From the NCBI RefSeq assembly GCF_027532185.1, contig NZ_JAPZSV010000002.1:186001-250000 (forward strand): a stretch of 64,000 nt of DNA, written 5' to 3'. The DNA comes from Hylemonella sp. (GTDB lineage Bacteria; Pseudomonadota; Gammaproteobacteria; Burkholderiales; Burkholderiaceae_C). Both the position numbers and the translations under genes were made by a program. The notes beneath the pieces are model-generated. The model saw only the letters and a program-made list of their open reading frames with translations. It made no database searches and was not told the origin of the DNA. Of this stretch, positions 1 through 8,482 are shown one piece after another (within the stretch, counting starts at the first letter, position 1; each line of letters begins with the position of its first letter).

Positions 1-224
1 CTAGGGCATGAAATACATCATGCCACGCCCGTTGGGCATGAACATGAAGCGCTTTTGCTACAAATCCTGCAGCACCCTGCATACCGCCCTTCCATTTCAT
101 TCAAGCCCCGGAGCATCCCTGTCCCGGCGGTGACCTACCAGCCCATCTCTGTATATCGGCCGATGCACATCAGAATGAATATCATCATGCGATGCACGCT
201 GCTCTTCTGATCAGGAATAACCCC

Positions 225-956
225 ATGCTCGATACCACCCTCCAAGCAACAGCGCGCCAGCACCTGTTAGGTGCACTGCTGATGGCGGCCCTGCTGGGCG
301 GCTGCGCCCAGACCGCCGCACCGATCGCCGCTGCGTCGGCGGACGGTGAGACGGTGCTGCGTGCCCGCGGCCAGGAACCGTCGTGGTCCCTGGTGCTCAC
401 CGGTGAACAGCTGCAGTGGCAGGCTGGCGAGCAGACCTTCAGCGCCCAGATGCGTCCGGCGCCCAGCGCCAGCGGCATGCGTCTGGCCGGCATGCACGAA
501 GGCCAGATCATCGAGGTCTGGACCAAGGCCCGCATCTGCCGCGACAGCATGAGCGGCATGCCGCATCCCTATGAAGTCCTGGTGCGCCTCGACGAACGTC
601 GCTATGCGGGCTGCGGCGGCGAGCCGGCGGCCTTGCTGCAGGGCGAGTGGCAGATCAGCGCGCTGGCCGGCGGCCTGCCCGCGGGCGCGCAGCTCACGCT
701 GCAGTTCGACGCCCGCGGTCGCGTGAGCGGCCGTGCGGGGTGCAACCGTTACACCAGCCGCTACACGCTCAGCGGCGAAGGCCTGCGCCTCGCGCCGGGC
801 GCCGCCACACGCATGGCCTGCGCGCCCGCACTCATGGACGTGGAGGCGCGCTACCTGCGCCAGCTCGCAGCCGTGCAGCGTTTCGACATCGGCGAGGACG
901 GCACGCTGCAGCTCATCGGCGCACAGGACCAGCGCATCGTCGCGCGCCGGCCCTGA
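225..956 (+). CDS. META (HslJ-like) domain lipoprotein
   Basis: A 243-residue predicted lipoprotein. The start at 225 has an AGGAA motif 7 bases upstream; an in-frame ATG at 192 lacks one. The N-terminus is a lipoprotein signal ending in LLGGC, with the lipidated cysteine near residue 27. The first half contains a GQEPSWS motif like the COG3650-type domain often paired with META proteins. The second half (about residues 140-243) is a META domain, seen in the GCNRY motif and the later RMACAP...MDVEARY stretch. HslJ relatives are linked to outer-membrane stress and novobiocin resistance, but the molecular role is not established. It stands alone and ends 6 bases from the convergent ybaK-like gene. 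Family call firm, role unknown. Confidence 0.85.
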   Translation: MLDTTLQATARQHLLGALLMAALLGGCAQTAAPIAAASADGETVLRARGQEPSWSLVLTGEQLQWQAGEQTFSAQMRPAPSASGMRLAGMHEGQIIEVWTKARICRDSMSGMPHPYEVLVRLDERRYAGCGGEPAALLQGEWQISALAGGLPAGAQLTLQFDARGRVSGRAGCNRYTSRYTLSGEGLRLAPGAATRMACAPALMDVEARYLRQLAAVQRFDIGEDGTLQLIGAQDQRIVARRP

Positions 957-962
957 ATGCCC

Positions 963-1430
963 TCAGGCGGCGGGCTGGCAGGCGTCAACCCACTGCCCGC
1001 CCGTGATCTCGGCCAGACGCGCGGGCGACAGGCGCACAGCGCTCGTCGTGCTGCCGGCCGCGGGCAAGACTTCGTCGTACTGCTGCAGGGCGACGTCCAG
1101 GTAGACGGGCAGCGGCTGCGCCAGGCCAAAGGGGCAGACCCCGCCCACAGGGTGACCCGTGAGCTCGGCCACCTCTTCGGGCGGCAACATGCGGCCACGC
1201 CCGAAGGCCTCCTTGAACTTGCGGTTGTCGATGCGCAAGTCCCCGGCACAGACCAGCAGCACCACACGCCCATCGCCCAGGCGAAAGGCCAGGGTCTTGG
1301 CGATGCGCCCGGGCGGCACGCCATGCGCTGCGGCTGCCAGGGCCACCGTGGCGGTGCTGGCCTCCAGCTCAATGATGGGGATGTCCAGCTGGCGGGACGC
1401 AAAGAATTCGCGGACGGACTGCAGGCTCAT
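963..1430 (-). CDS. ybaK: YbaK/EbsC family aminoacyl-tRNA deacylase
   Basis: A 155-residue cytoplasmic protein of the YbaK/ProX editing family. Members hydrolyse mischarged aminoacyl-tRNA, for example Cys-tRNA(Pro). Supporting features are the N-terminal beta-alpha segment, the A.TLAF motif (residues about 45-50), the DLRIDNRKFKEAFG stretch, and the GGVCPFGL motif with the downstream PVYLDV strand that together form the pocket. Length is normal for stand-alone YbaK proteins. It is convergent with the META lipoprotein and divergent from the small lipoprotein at 1505. Substrate specificity cannot be read from the sequence. Confidence 0.9.
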   Translation of the reverse strand: MSLQSVREFFASRQLDIPIIELEASTATVALAAAAHGVPPGRIAKTLAFRLGDGRVVLLVCAGDLRIDNRKFKEAFGRGRMLPPEEVAELTGHPVGGVCPFGLAQPLPVYLDVALQQYDEVLPAAGSTTSAVRLSPARLAEITGGQWVDACQPAA

Positions 1431-1504
1431 ACTCGTTTGATTCAGCGCAAAGCGTGCACTTTATCAAGCCCGGCCAGCGCCTTTGGGCGCCCTACACTAC
1501 GGCC

Positions 1505-1699
1505 ATGCGCCGTCTGACCGCCCTCCTGCTGGCCCTTGCCGTCCTGCCCGGCTGCAGCGCCCGTGCCTGGTACGAAGGGGGACGTGCCGGCGCGGAAAAC
1601 GAATGCCGCAAACTGCCCCCGGGCGGCTACGAAGACTGCATGGCCCGCGTGAACCGCCAGTCCTACGAAGACTACGACAAGGAACGCCGGCGCCAATGA
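1505..1699 (+). CDS. Small predicted lipoprotein
   Basis: A 64-residue protein with a short signal (MRRLTALLLALAVLPGC) and a lipobox cysteine at about residue 17. The mature part is charged and ends in an Asp/Glu/Arg-rich tail (YEDYDKERRRQ), with two further cysteines (ENECRK and EDCMAR) that could pair. The ATG at 1505 is preferred over 1454 because the signal peptide begins there. A TACACT -10-like hexamer at 1493-1498 lies 6 bases before it and no Shine-Dalgarno is visible, so the mRNA may be leaderless. I do not recognise the family; small lipoproteins of this kind are common in Comamonadaceae. Confidence 0.7.
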   Translation: MRRLTALLLALAVLPGCSARAWYEGGRAGAENECRKLPPGGYEDCMARVNRQSYEDYDKERRRQ

Positions 1700-1754
1700 A
1701 GCGGCGACACCGCGTCGTCACACATCCAACAAAGACGCGTGTCAGAATGAGCGC

Positions 1755-2393
1755 ATGACCGAAGATCGTCCCCAGACCCTGGGCGAGGAAATCGCCAACA
1801 GCGTGAGCCACGGCGTGGCCCTGCTGGCCGCCCTGGTCGGCGCGCCCTTTCTGCTGGTGTCCGCCAGCCAGCTCAGCGCCACCAACATCGTCGGTGCCGC
1901 CGTTTTCGCGGCCACCATGATCCTGCTCTACCTCACCTCCACGCTCTACCACGCACTGCCCGTGGGTCGCGCCAAGGGCATCTTCCTCAAGCTTGACCAC
2001 GGGGCGATCTACCTCTTCATCGCCGGCAGCTACACCCCGTTTGCCCTGGGTGCACTTGGCGGCCCCTGGGGCTGGACGCTGTTCGGCCTGGTCTGGGGCA
2101 TGGCCGCTCTCGGCATCACGCTCAAGGCCTTCGACCGCCTCACGCACCCCTGGCTGTCCACCAGCCTGTACCTGGCCATGGGCTGGATCGTGCTGATCGC
2201 CGCCGTGCCCCTGGTCGAGCGCGTGGCCACGCCCGGCCTGGTGCTGCTGGTCACCGGCGGGCTGGCCTACACCGTGGGCGTGGTTTTCTTCCTGCTCGAT
2301 TCAAAGCTGAAATACGCGCACGCGGTCTGGCACGCCTTCGTGGCCGTCGGCACCGGCCTGCACTTCTTCGCTGTGCTGGACTACGCGGCCTGA
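1755..2393 (+). CDS. trhA: PAQR/hemolysin III family membrane protein TrhA
   Basis: A 212-residue inner-membrane protein with seven predicted membrane segments. PAQR-family hallmarks are present: an N-terminal EEIANSVSHG segment with the first conserved histidine, the STLYHALP motif after TM2, KLDHGAIYLFIAGSYTP, and the C-terminal HAVWHAFVAVGTGLHF with the last histidines of the putative metal site. In E. coli TrhA (YqfA) maintains membrane energetics and fluidity; the older name hemolysin III is misleading. The start has no clear ribosome site; a CAGAAT hexamer ends 6 bases before the ATG, which fits a leaderless transcript. It is convergent with the HDOD gene. Confidence 0.92.
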   Translation: MTEDRPQTLGEEIANSVSHGVALLAALVGAPFLLVSASQLSATNIVGAAVFAATMILLYLTSTLYHALPVGRAKGIFLKLDHGAIYLFIAGSYTPFALGALGGPWGWTLFGLVWGMAALGITLKAFDRLTHPWLSTSLYLAMGWIVLIAAVPLVERVATPGLVLLVTGGLAYTVGVVFFLLDSKLKYAHAVWHAFVAVGTGLHFFAVLDYAA

Positions 2394-2403
2394 GGCGGCC
2401 TGC

Positions 2404-3228
2404 CTAGTCCAGAAACAGCTGCGCCTCCTGGCTGGAGGCCCAGTCCACCGGTGCGTGGTCCAGCACCACCCCCACGTCCAAGCCCAGGACCAGAGCGGTC
2501 TTGTCTGGAAAGGTCACGGCAAGCTTGCGCTCCGTGTAGCCCATCTCATGCGCACGACAGCGCCAGGACGCCACATGCAGGATGCCTGCCATGGGCTCGT
2601 AACCCTCGCGCTCGAAGGGCGCGTCCTGGTGCTCCAGCGTCTCCACCAGGGCCTCGGGCAGATGCCAGGCGCGCGCAAACGCAGCGCCGACCTGGGCATA
2701 GCAATAGCCGAACAGTTCGAACTCGGCCCGCGCCCGCTGCGGCGCGAACACCGGAACCCGCTGGTTGAGCGGCTCCATCTCTGCGAGCATGCCGCGGTGC
2801 ATCACCAGCTCACCGAGGGCGTGGACCAGACCCACCGTGTAAGGTGACACCGCCACCTTGCGGTCCCGGGTCAGCAACTGTGTCAGGCGCGCGGTGTCCA
2901 GGCTGTAGCGCCAGAACTGCTTCATGTCCACGCCGCCCACCTTGCGAAAGGCACTGCTCATGGCCGCCTCGATCGTCATATCGCGCACGGGTCGCAGACC
3001 CAGGACATTCAGTGCATCGCTCACGGTGCCGACACGACGGCTCAGCTGAAAGCGCGCGGAATTGGCCGCCATGAGCAGGCGCGCCGTCATCACCGGCTCC
3101 ATGCTCAAGAGGCTGCTGACACGCCGTGCGTCAGGTTCTGCCGCATTGAGCTCGGTCAGCGCTAGCGCAATCACGCGCGGAATGCTGGGCAGGGCCACGG
3201 GTGAGGCCAACAGTGTCTGGAGATCCAT
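2404..3228 (-). CDS. HDOD domain signalling protein
   Basis: A 274-residue cytoplasmic protein that is almost entirely an HDOD domain, a non-hydrolytic relative of HD phosphohydrolases. Recognisable parts are LPSIPRVIALALTEL (N-terminal helix), SLLSMEPVMTARLLMAANSARF (the typical I..DP.L...LL..ANSA.. region) and GLVHALGELVMH in place of the HD metal motif. HDOD proteins often act in signalling and regulation of motility or cell cycle; no output domain is attached here. An ORF extension to 3303 uses GTG and reads through basic sequence with no domain, so the ATG at 3228 is chosen. Partner unknown. Confidence 0.85.
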   Translation of the reverse strand: MDLQTLLASPVALPSIPRVIALALTELNAAEPDARRVSSLLSMEPVMTARLLMAANSARFQLSRRVGTVSDALNVLGLRPVRDMTIEAAMSSAFRKVGGVDMKQFWRYSLDTARLTQLLTRDRKVAVSPYTVGLVHALGELVMHRGMLAEMEPLNQRVPVFAPQRARAEFELFGYCYAQVGAAFARAWHLPEALVETLEHQDAPFEREGYEPMAGILHVASWRCRAHEMGYTERKLAVTFPDKTALVLGLDVGVVLDHAPVDWASSQEAQLFLD

Positions 3229-3423
3229 CGGTGATCGGGCCTGCTGGTTCTGCAACTCGCCTCGCCGGACCTCGCGCCGTTGCGGGTCCTTGAGCGAGGG
3301 CACAGCTTAGCGTCTCTCGCGCCGCAGCTCAACCGGCCAAGCCGACTATGATCGAAGGATCACGCACAAGCGTGACAATCTGCACTCTGACATCCCTCCC
3401 CGTCGGCCCTCCGACCGGCCCCC

Positions 3424-4602
3424 ATGACCACCAGCATCCTGCGCGCCGCCCTCATCCTGGGCCTGCTCTCGGCCATCGGCCCCTTCGCCATCGACATGTA
3501 CCTGCCGGCCCTGCCCTCCATCGGGCAAAGCCTGAACGCCAGCATTGGTGCGGTGCAGGGCAGCCTCATGGCCTTCTTCATCGCGCTCGGTGTGGGGCAG
3601 ATCATCTACGGGCCTGCCTCCGACATGTTCGGCCGCAAGCCGCCGCTCTACTTCGGCCTAGGCCTTTTTGCCGTGGGTAGCGTGGGCTGCGCTCTCGCCC
3701 CCGACATCCACACCCTGATCGCCATGCGCTTTGTGCAGGGCCTGGGCGGCTGCGCCTGCACCGTGATCCCTCGCGCCGTCGTGCGTGACCTTTACACCGG
3801 CCACGAGGCCCTGCGCCTCATGTCCACGCTGATGCTGGTCTTCAGCGTCTCACCCATCCTCGCGCCGCTGGCCGGCAGCCTGCTGATCGAGTGGCAGGGC
3901 TGGCGCAGTGCCTTCTGGTTCATGCTGGGCATCGGCATCCTGGGCCTGATCCTCATGGCCACGCAGATGAGCGAGACGCGACCGGTCGAACAACGCCGGC
4001 AGAGCAGCTGGGGCCAGGCTTTCAGGGGCTACCTCACGCTGCTGCAGGACCGCCATTTTCTGGGCCTGGTCTTCATCGGCTCCTTCGGCATCGCGAGCTT
4101 CTTCGCCTACCTGGCCAACTCGTCCTTTGTGCTCATCGACCACTATGGCCTGAGCCCCCGCCAGTACAGCATCGTCTTCGCGGCCAACGCGGCCTCCTTC
4201 ATCGGCATGTCCCAGCTCACCGGCCGCCTGGGCCAGCGCTACGGCCTCAAGCCCATGGTGCGTCTCGCGACGCACGCCTACGCCGCGGTCATGGCCCTGC
4301 TGCTGCTGTGCTTCCTGTCGGGCCTGGACCAGCTGCCCGTGCTGCTGGTACCGCTTTTCGTCGGCTACGGCTTCCTGGGGCTGATCATCCCCACCTCGGC
4401 CATCCTGGCCCTCGAGGACCACGGCCCGATCGCCGGCACCGCCTCGGCCCTCATGGGCACACTGCAGTTCGCCACCGGCGCCATCGTCATGGCCATCACC
4501 GGCCTCTTCGTCGATGGCACAGGCCTGCCCATGGTGGCGGGCATCGCCAGCTCGGCGGCACTGGTCTGGCTCTTCGTACGCGGGACTTTGAAGAAAACCT
4601 GA
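3424..4602 (+). CDS. Bcr/CflA family MFS drug efflux transporter
   Basis: A 392-residue inner-membrane transporter of the DHA1 (12-TM) major facilitator group. The Bcr/CflA signature is clear: a first helix with LLSAIGPFAIDMYLPALPSI, MFS motif A in GPASDMFGRKPP (about residues 61-72), and VRDLYTGHEALRLMS in the fourth to fifth helix region. Family members export bicyclomycin, chloramphenicol, sulfonamides or L-cysteine by proton antiport. The gene is a single unit, divergent from the HDOD gene and convergent with the AraC regulator 6 bases away. No ribosome site is obvious before the ATG. The native substrate cannot be inferred. Confidence 0.92.
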   Translation: MTTSILRAALILGLLSAIGPFAIDMYLPALPSIGQSLNASIGAVQGSLMAFFIALGVGQIIYGPASDMFGRKPPLYFGLGLFAVGSVGCALAPDIHTLIAMRFVQGLGGCACTVIPRAVVRDLYTGHEALRLMSTLMLVFSVSPILAPLAGSLLIEWQGWRSAFWFMLGIGILGLILMATQMSETRPVEQRRQSSWGQAFRGYLTLLQDRHFLGLVFIGSFGIASFFAYLANSSFVLIDHYGLSPRQYSIVFAANAASFIGMSQLTGRLGQRYGLKPMVRLATHAYAAVMALLLLCFLSGLDQLPVLLVPLFVGYGFLGLIIPTSAILALEDHGPIAGTASALMGTLQFATGAIVMAITGLFVDGTGLPMVAGIASSAALVWLFVRGTLKKT

Positions 4603-4608
4603 ACGCTC

Positions 4609-5517
4609 TTAGCTGAGCGCCTGCACCACTCCGCCCCCCGGTAGCTCGCGCATGCGCTTGATGTCGCGCTGCGGCGGCGCGCCGAAATGGCGGCTGTATT
4701 CGCGGTTGAACTGCGAGACGCTTTCATAGCCCACGCGGATGGCCGTACTGCTGGCGTCCAGCGCCTGGGTCAGCATGAGCTGGCGCGCCTCCTGCAGGCG
4801 CAGCTGCTTCTGGTACTGCAGCGGGCTCATGCCCGTGAGGCTGCGGAAATGTGCGCGGAAGGTCGAGGGGCTCATATGCGCGCGTGCGGCCAGCTCGTCC
4901 ATCAGCACATCGCGGTGGTAGTTGCTGCGCAGCCAGGCGATGGCCTGCGCGATCTGGTGGCTCGGTGAGCCCGCGGCCATCAGGTGCCGCAGGTAAGGGC
5001 CGTGTGGCCCCGTGAGCAGGCGCACCATGATTTCCTGCTGCACCAGCGGCGCCAGGCGCTCGATATGCTGCGGCTCCTGCAGCAGCCGCACCAGGCGAAC
5101 CACCGCATCCAGCAGGGGTTCTTCCATGGCAGCCACCGACAGGCCCCGTGCGGCCTGGTCGCGCGGCAGGGGCGGCAGCTCCATGTCCGCGGCAAGCTGC
5201 ACCAGGGCCCGCGTGTCCAGCTTGACCAGCATGCCAAGAAAGGGCTGGGCCGGATCGGCCTGCGTGACCTGCGAGACCACGGGCAGGTCCACCGTGACCA
5301 GCAAGGACTGGCCGGGCGCGTAGTCCACCACCTGATCGTTCAGGGTCACGCGCTTGCTGCCCTGTGCCACCACGGCCAGGCCCAGCATGTACATGCAGGC
5401 CAGTGGCTCGGTGCGGCCGCTGCGGCGCGCCATCATCAGCTGCGGGATGGCGGTCTGGTAATCACCGTCGTTTCGGGCAATCTTGCCGATCTCGGCGGCC
5501 AGGGTGGTGATGGACAT
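4609..5517 (-). CDS. AraC family regulator (YqhC-like N-terminal domain)
   Basis: A 302-residue transcription factor. The C-terminal third holds two AraC-type helix-turn-helices: MDELAARAHMSPSTFRAHF and the second around IRVGYESVSQFNREYSRHFGAPP. The N-terminal half is the cupin-like effector domain of the AraC_N/YqhC group, here starting MSITTLAAEIGKIA. The ORF extends to 5643, but the ATG at 5517 matches the family N-terminus. It is divergent from the molybdenum hydroxylase genes, with 234 bases between, so it most likely controls them. YqhC in E. coli responds to aldehydes; an aldehyde or aromatic inducer here is inference. Confidence 0.9.
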   Translation of the reverse strand: MSITTLAAEIGKIARNDGDYQTAIPQLMMARRSGRTEPLACMYMLGLAVVAQGSKRVTLNDQVVDYAPGQSLLVTVDLPVVSQVTQADPAQPFLGMLVKLDTRALVQLAADMELPPLPRDQAARGLSVAAMEEPLLDAVVRLVRLLQEPQHIERLAPLVQQEIMVRLLTGPHGPYLRHLMAAGSPSHQIAQAIAWLRSNYHRDVLMDELAARAHMSPSTFRAHFRSLTGMSPLQYQKQLRLQEARQLMLTQALDASSTAIRVGYESVSQFNREYSRHFGAPPQRDIKRMRELPGGGVVQALS

Positions 5518-5672
5518 GACAGGGCGATGACAGAGGGGATATCCGATGGAAATCGAGCCCGCACTGTACCTCCCCCGGTTTTTTCCTGCACAGTTCCGAC
5601 AGCAATCCATCAGAAAAGGCAAAAAACACATCGGAATCGGCAAACGCAGCGACGCCCGAACACCGACACTTC

Positions 5673-5701
5673 TTGCACTGCGCCGGACGACGGGCTATAC
5701 C
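5673..5701 (+). promoter_or_regulatory. Predicted sigma70 promoter of the molybdenum hydroxylase operon
   Basis: TTGCAC at 5673-5678 and TATACC at 5696-5701 are separated by exactly 17 bases and lie about 50 bases before the first ATG at 5752. This is the best promoter match in the divergent spacer (5518-5751). The remainder of the spacer contains A-rich stretches (around 5619-5631) that could hold the AraC regulator's sites; no convincing direct repeat was identified. Confidence 0.55.
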
Positions 5702-5751
5702 CAAGCCCACGTCATCCGCCCACGATCTTTTACCGAAGGAGCCACGTCACC

Positions 5752-6225
5752 ATGAGCACCCTCCACGTCAACGGCCGCGAACACGCGGTCAGCGTCGATC
5801 CCTCCACCCCCATCCTCTGGACCCTGCGCGACACGCTGGGCATGACCGGTACCAAGTTCGGTTGCGGCGCGGCCCTCTGCGGCGCCTGCACGGTGCACAT
5901 GGACGGCCAGGCCATCCGCTCCTGTGTCACGCCCATCTCGGCCGCCCAGGGCGCCAAGATCACCACCATCGAAGCCGTCACCGGCGGCAAGGACCGTGTG
6001 GGCAAGGCCGTGCATGCCGCCTGGGTCAAGCACGACGTGGCGCAATGCGGCTACTGCCAGAGCGGCCAGATCATGAGCGCCACCGCCTTCCTCCAATCCC
6101 TGCCGCGCGGCAAGCAGCCCACGGCTGCTGAAATCGACGCCGCCATGGCCGGCAACATCTGCCGGTGTGGCACCTATGCCCGCATCCGCGCCGCCGTCGC
6201 TGACGCCGCCAAGGCCCTCGCCTGA
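5752..6225 (+). CDS. (2Fe-2S) subunit of a molybdenum hydroxylase (IorA type)
   Basis: A 157-residue electron-transfer subunit. It has the two iron-sulfur centres of the xanthine oxidase family: a plant-type ferredoxin site at FGCGAALCGACTVHMDG with the later RSC cysteine (about residues 40-65), and the helical C-terminal centre at QCGYCQSGQIM and NICRCGTY. It passes electrons from the molybdopterin subunit encoded 11 bases downstream. No FAD subunit gene is present, which fits the IorAB type (isoquinoline 1-oxidoreductase and related aldehyde or N-heterocycle oxidoreductases). The start at 5752 follows GAAGGAG. Substrate unknown. Confidence 0.92.
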   Translation: MSTLHVNGREHAVSVDPSTPILWTLRDTLGMTGTKFGCGAALCGACTVHMDGQAIRSCVTPISAAQGAKITTIEAVTGGKDRVGKAVHAAWVKHDVAQCGYCQSGQIMSATAFLQSLPRGKQPTAAEIDAAMAGNICRCGTYARIRAAVADAAKALA

Positions 6226-6236
6226 AGGAGCACACC

Positions 6237-8468
6237 ATGTTGTCCCACACCCTTGCCCAAGACATGCCGCGCGCCCTGCAACACCTGCTGGCCCGCGAAG
6301 AACAGACAGACATCGCCATGCCCCGCCGCAGCTTCCTCAAGCTGGCCGGTGCCGGCGGCCTGGCCCTGGGCCTCTACCCGAGCCTGGCCACCGCGCAGGC
6401 TCCCGCCGCAGCGGGCCTCAAGCCCTTCGAGCAACCCACGGCCTTTGTGCAGATCGCGGCCAATGGCGAGGTCACCGTCACCCTCAACCGCCTGGAGTTC
6501 GGCCAAGGCATCCAGACCGCCCTGCCCATGATCCTGGCCGAGGAACTGGACGCCGACTGGTCCAAGGTGCGCAGCCAGCACGGCAGCAACAACCCCGCCT
6601 ACGCCGACCCGCTGTTCGGCATGCACCTCACGGGTGGCTCCACCGCCATCAAGCACAGCTACACCCAGTACCGCGAACTCGGCGCGCGCGCCCGCGCCAT
6701 GCTGCTGGCCGCCGCCGCACAGCGCTGGAACGTGGACGTGAAGACCCTGCGCACGCAAGCCAGCATGGTGCTCGGCCCCAAGGGCCTCAAGGCCAGCTAC
6801 GGTGAACTGGCCGAAGCCGCCATGGCCCAGCCCGTGCCCGAAAAGGTCACGCTCAAGGATCCGAAGAACTTCCGCATCATTGGCAAGCCCACGGGCCGTC
6901 TGGATGCCAAGGCCAAGAGCAGCGGCCAGCAGAACTTCGGCATCGACGTGCGCCTGCCGGGCCAGCTCACGGCCGTCATCGCCCGCCCGCCGGTCTTCGG
7001 CGCCAAGATCGCGTCGGTGGACGACAGCGCCGCGCGCGCCGTCGCTGGCGTGAAAGCCGTGCTGCGCGTGCCACTGGACCGCGGCGCCGAAGGTGTGGCC
7101 GTGGTGGCCGATGGCTACTGGCAAGCCAAGCTGGGCCGCGACGCACTCAAGCTGCAATGGAACACGAGCGGTGTGGAAAAGGTGGACAGCGAGAAACAGC
7201 TGGCCCAGTACCGCGAACTCGCCAAACAGGATGGCCCGCGCCACTTCGACGCCGACATGGCGGCCCTGGCCAGCGCCCCGCTGAAGATCGAGGCCGAGTT
7301 CGTCTTCCCCTACCTGGCCCACGCGCCCATGGAGCCGCTGAACTGCACGGTACAGATCGGCGACAACGGCGCCGAACTCTGGGTCGGTTCGCAGATGCCG
7401 GGCCTGGACGGCATGGCCGCGGCCGGCGTGCTGGGCTTCAAGCCTGAGCAGATCAAGGTCAACGTGCAGATGGCCGGTGGTGGCTTCGGTCGCCGCGCCA
7501 TCCCCACGAGTGAATACGTGGTGGAAGCCTGCGGCATTGCCAAGGCCGCACGCGGCGTGGGCCTCAATGCGCCCATCCGCACCGTCTGGAGCCGTGAGGA
7601 CGACATCAAGGGCGGCTACTACCGCCCCATGCACCTGCACCGCGCCCGCATCGGCTTCGACGCGCAAGGCCAGGTGCTGGCCTGGGACCACGCCCTCGTG
7701 GGCCAGTCCATCATCACCGGCACCTTCTTCGAAGGCATGATGGTCAAGAACGGCATCGATGCCACGGCCATCGAAGGCATGCGCGAGCCCTACCCCCTGC
7801 CCATGCGCCTCACCGTGCACCACCCCAAGCAGAACGTGCCCGTGCTCTGGTGGCGCAGCGTGGGCAGCACGCACACGGCCTATGTGATGGAAACGCTGAT
7901 CGACGAGATCGCGCGGGCGACGAAGCAGGACCCCGTGGCCTACCGCCTCAAGCTCATCGGTGACAAGCATCCGCGCCACCGCACCGCGCTGCAGCTCGCG
8001 GTGGAGAAAAGCGGCTACGGCAAGAAGGCCCTGCCCCAAGGCCGCGCCTGGGGCGTGGCCGTGCACGAATCGTTCAACACCGTGGTGGCCTATGTGGTCG
8101 AGGCCTCGGTGAAAGACGGCCAGCCCGTGCTGCACCGCGTGACGGCCGGCGTGCATTGCAACCTGGTCATCAACCCGCGCACGGTGGAAGCGCAGATCCA
8201 GGGCGCAGCCCTCATGGGCCTGGCCACCTGCCTGCCCGGCGCGGCCATCACCCTGAAGGATGGCGAGGTGCAGCAGAGCAACTTTGGCGACTACGCCGTG
8301 CCGCGCATCACCGACATGCCGCAGATCGCCGTGCACGTGGTGCCCAGCGCCGACGCGCCCACCGGCATGGGCGAGCCCGGCCTGCCGCCCCTGGCCCCAG
8401 CCTTCGCCAACGCGATTGCCCGCCTCACGGGTAAGACGCCGCGCGAGCTGCCTTTCAAGCTGGCCTGA
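6237..8468 (+). CDS. Molybdopterin-binding catalytic subunit of a molybdenum hydroxylase (IorB type), Tat-exported
   Basis: A 743-residue catalytic subunit of the xanthine dehydrogenase family. A twin-arginine signal (PRRSFLKLAGAGG) begins at about residue 29, after an unusual 27-residue leader, so the complex is probably folded with its cofactor and exported to the periplasm. The rest shows the aldehyde oxidase/xanthine dehydrogenase fold in two halves: cofactor contacts around AGGGFGRRAIPTSEYV, the RSVGSTHTAYVMETLIDE region, and GMGEPGLPPLAPAFANA near the C-terminus with the family's essential glutamate. AAGGAG precedes the ATG. Isoquinoline is only the archetype's substrate; aldehydes or N-heterocycles are equally possible. 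It is followed by xdhC. Confidence 0.92.
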   Translation: MLSHTLAQDMPRALQHLLAREEQTDIAMPRRSFLKLAGAGGLALGLYPSLATAQAPAAAGLKPFEQPTAFVQIAANGEVTVTLNRLEFGQGIQTALPMILAEELDADWSKVRSQHGSNNPAYADPLFGMHLTGGSTAIKHSYTQYRELGARARAMLLAAAAQRWNVDVKTLRTQASMVLGPKGLKASYGELAEAAMAQPVPEKVTLKDPKNFRIIGKPTGRLDAKAKSSGQQNFGIDVRLPGQLTAVIARPPVFGAKIASVDDSAARAVAGVKAVLRVPLDRGAEGVAVVADGYWQAKLGRDALKLQWNTSGVEKVDSEKQLAQYRELAKQDGPRHFDADMAALASAPLKIEAEFVFPYLAHAPMEPLNCTVQIGDNGAELWVGSQMPGLDGMAAAGVLGFKPEQIKVNVQMAGGGFGRRAIPTSEYVVEACGIAKAARGVGLNAPIRTVWSREDDIKGGYYRPMHLHRARIGFDAQGQVLAWDHALVGQSIITGTFFEGMMVKNGIDATAIEGMREPYPLPMRLTVHHPKQNVPVLWWRSVGSTHTAYVMETLIDEIARATKQDPVAYRLKLIGDKHPRHRTALQLAVEKSGYGKKALPQGRAWGVAVHESFNTVVAYVVEASVKDGQPVLHRVTAGVHCNLVINPRTVEAQIQGAALMGLATCLPGAAITLKDGEVQQSNFGDYAVPRITDMPQIAVHVVPSADAPTGMGEPGLPPLAPAFANAIARLTGKTPRELPFKLA

Positions 8469-8482
8469 ACGGAGGGCGCGGT

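Noticed and set aside
1..42. A tiny minus-strand frame reading MFMPNGRGMMYFMP and ending at the window edge
   Set aside because: Rich in Met and Phe and eye-catching, but only 14 codons, with no ribosome site and an in-frame stop just upstream. The rest of 1-224 shows no gene.
3228..3303. GTG extension of the HDOD protein
   Set aside because: The added 25 residues are basic and unlike the family; the ATG at 3228 gives the normal N-terminus.
6174..8336. A 720-codon open frame on the minus strand opposite the molybdenum hydroxylase subunit
   Set aside because: Composition is His/Gly/Ala/Val-rich with no domain, and it lies wholly opposite well-supported genes. Long antisense frames are expected in high-GC DNA with strong third-position bias.
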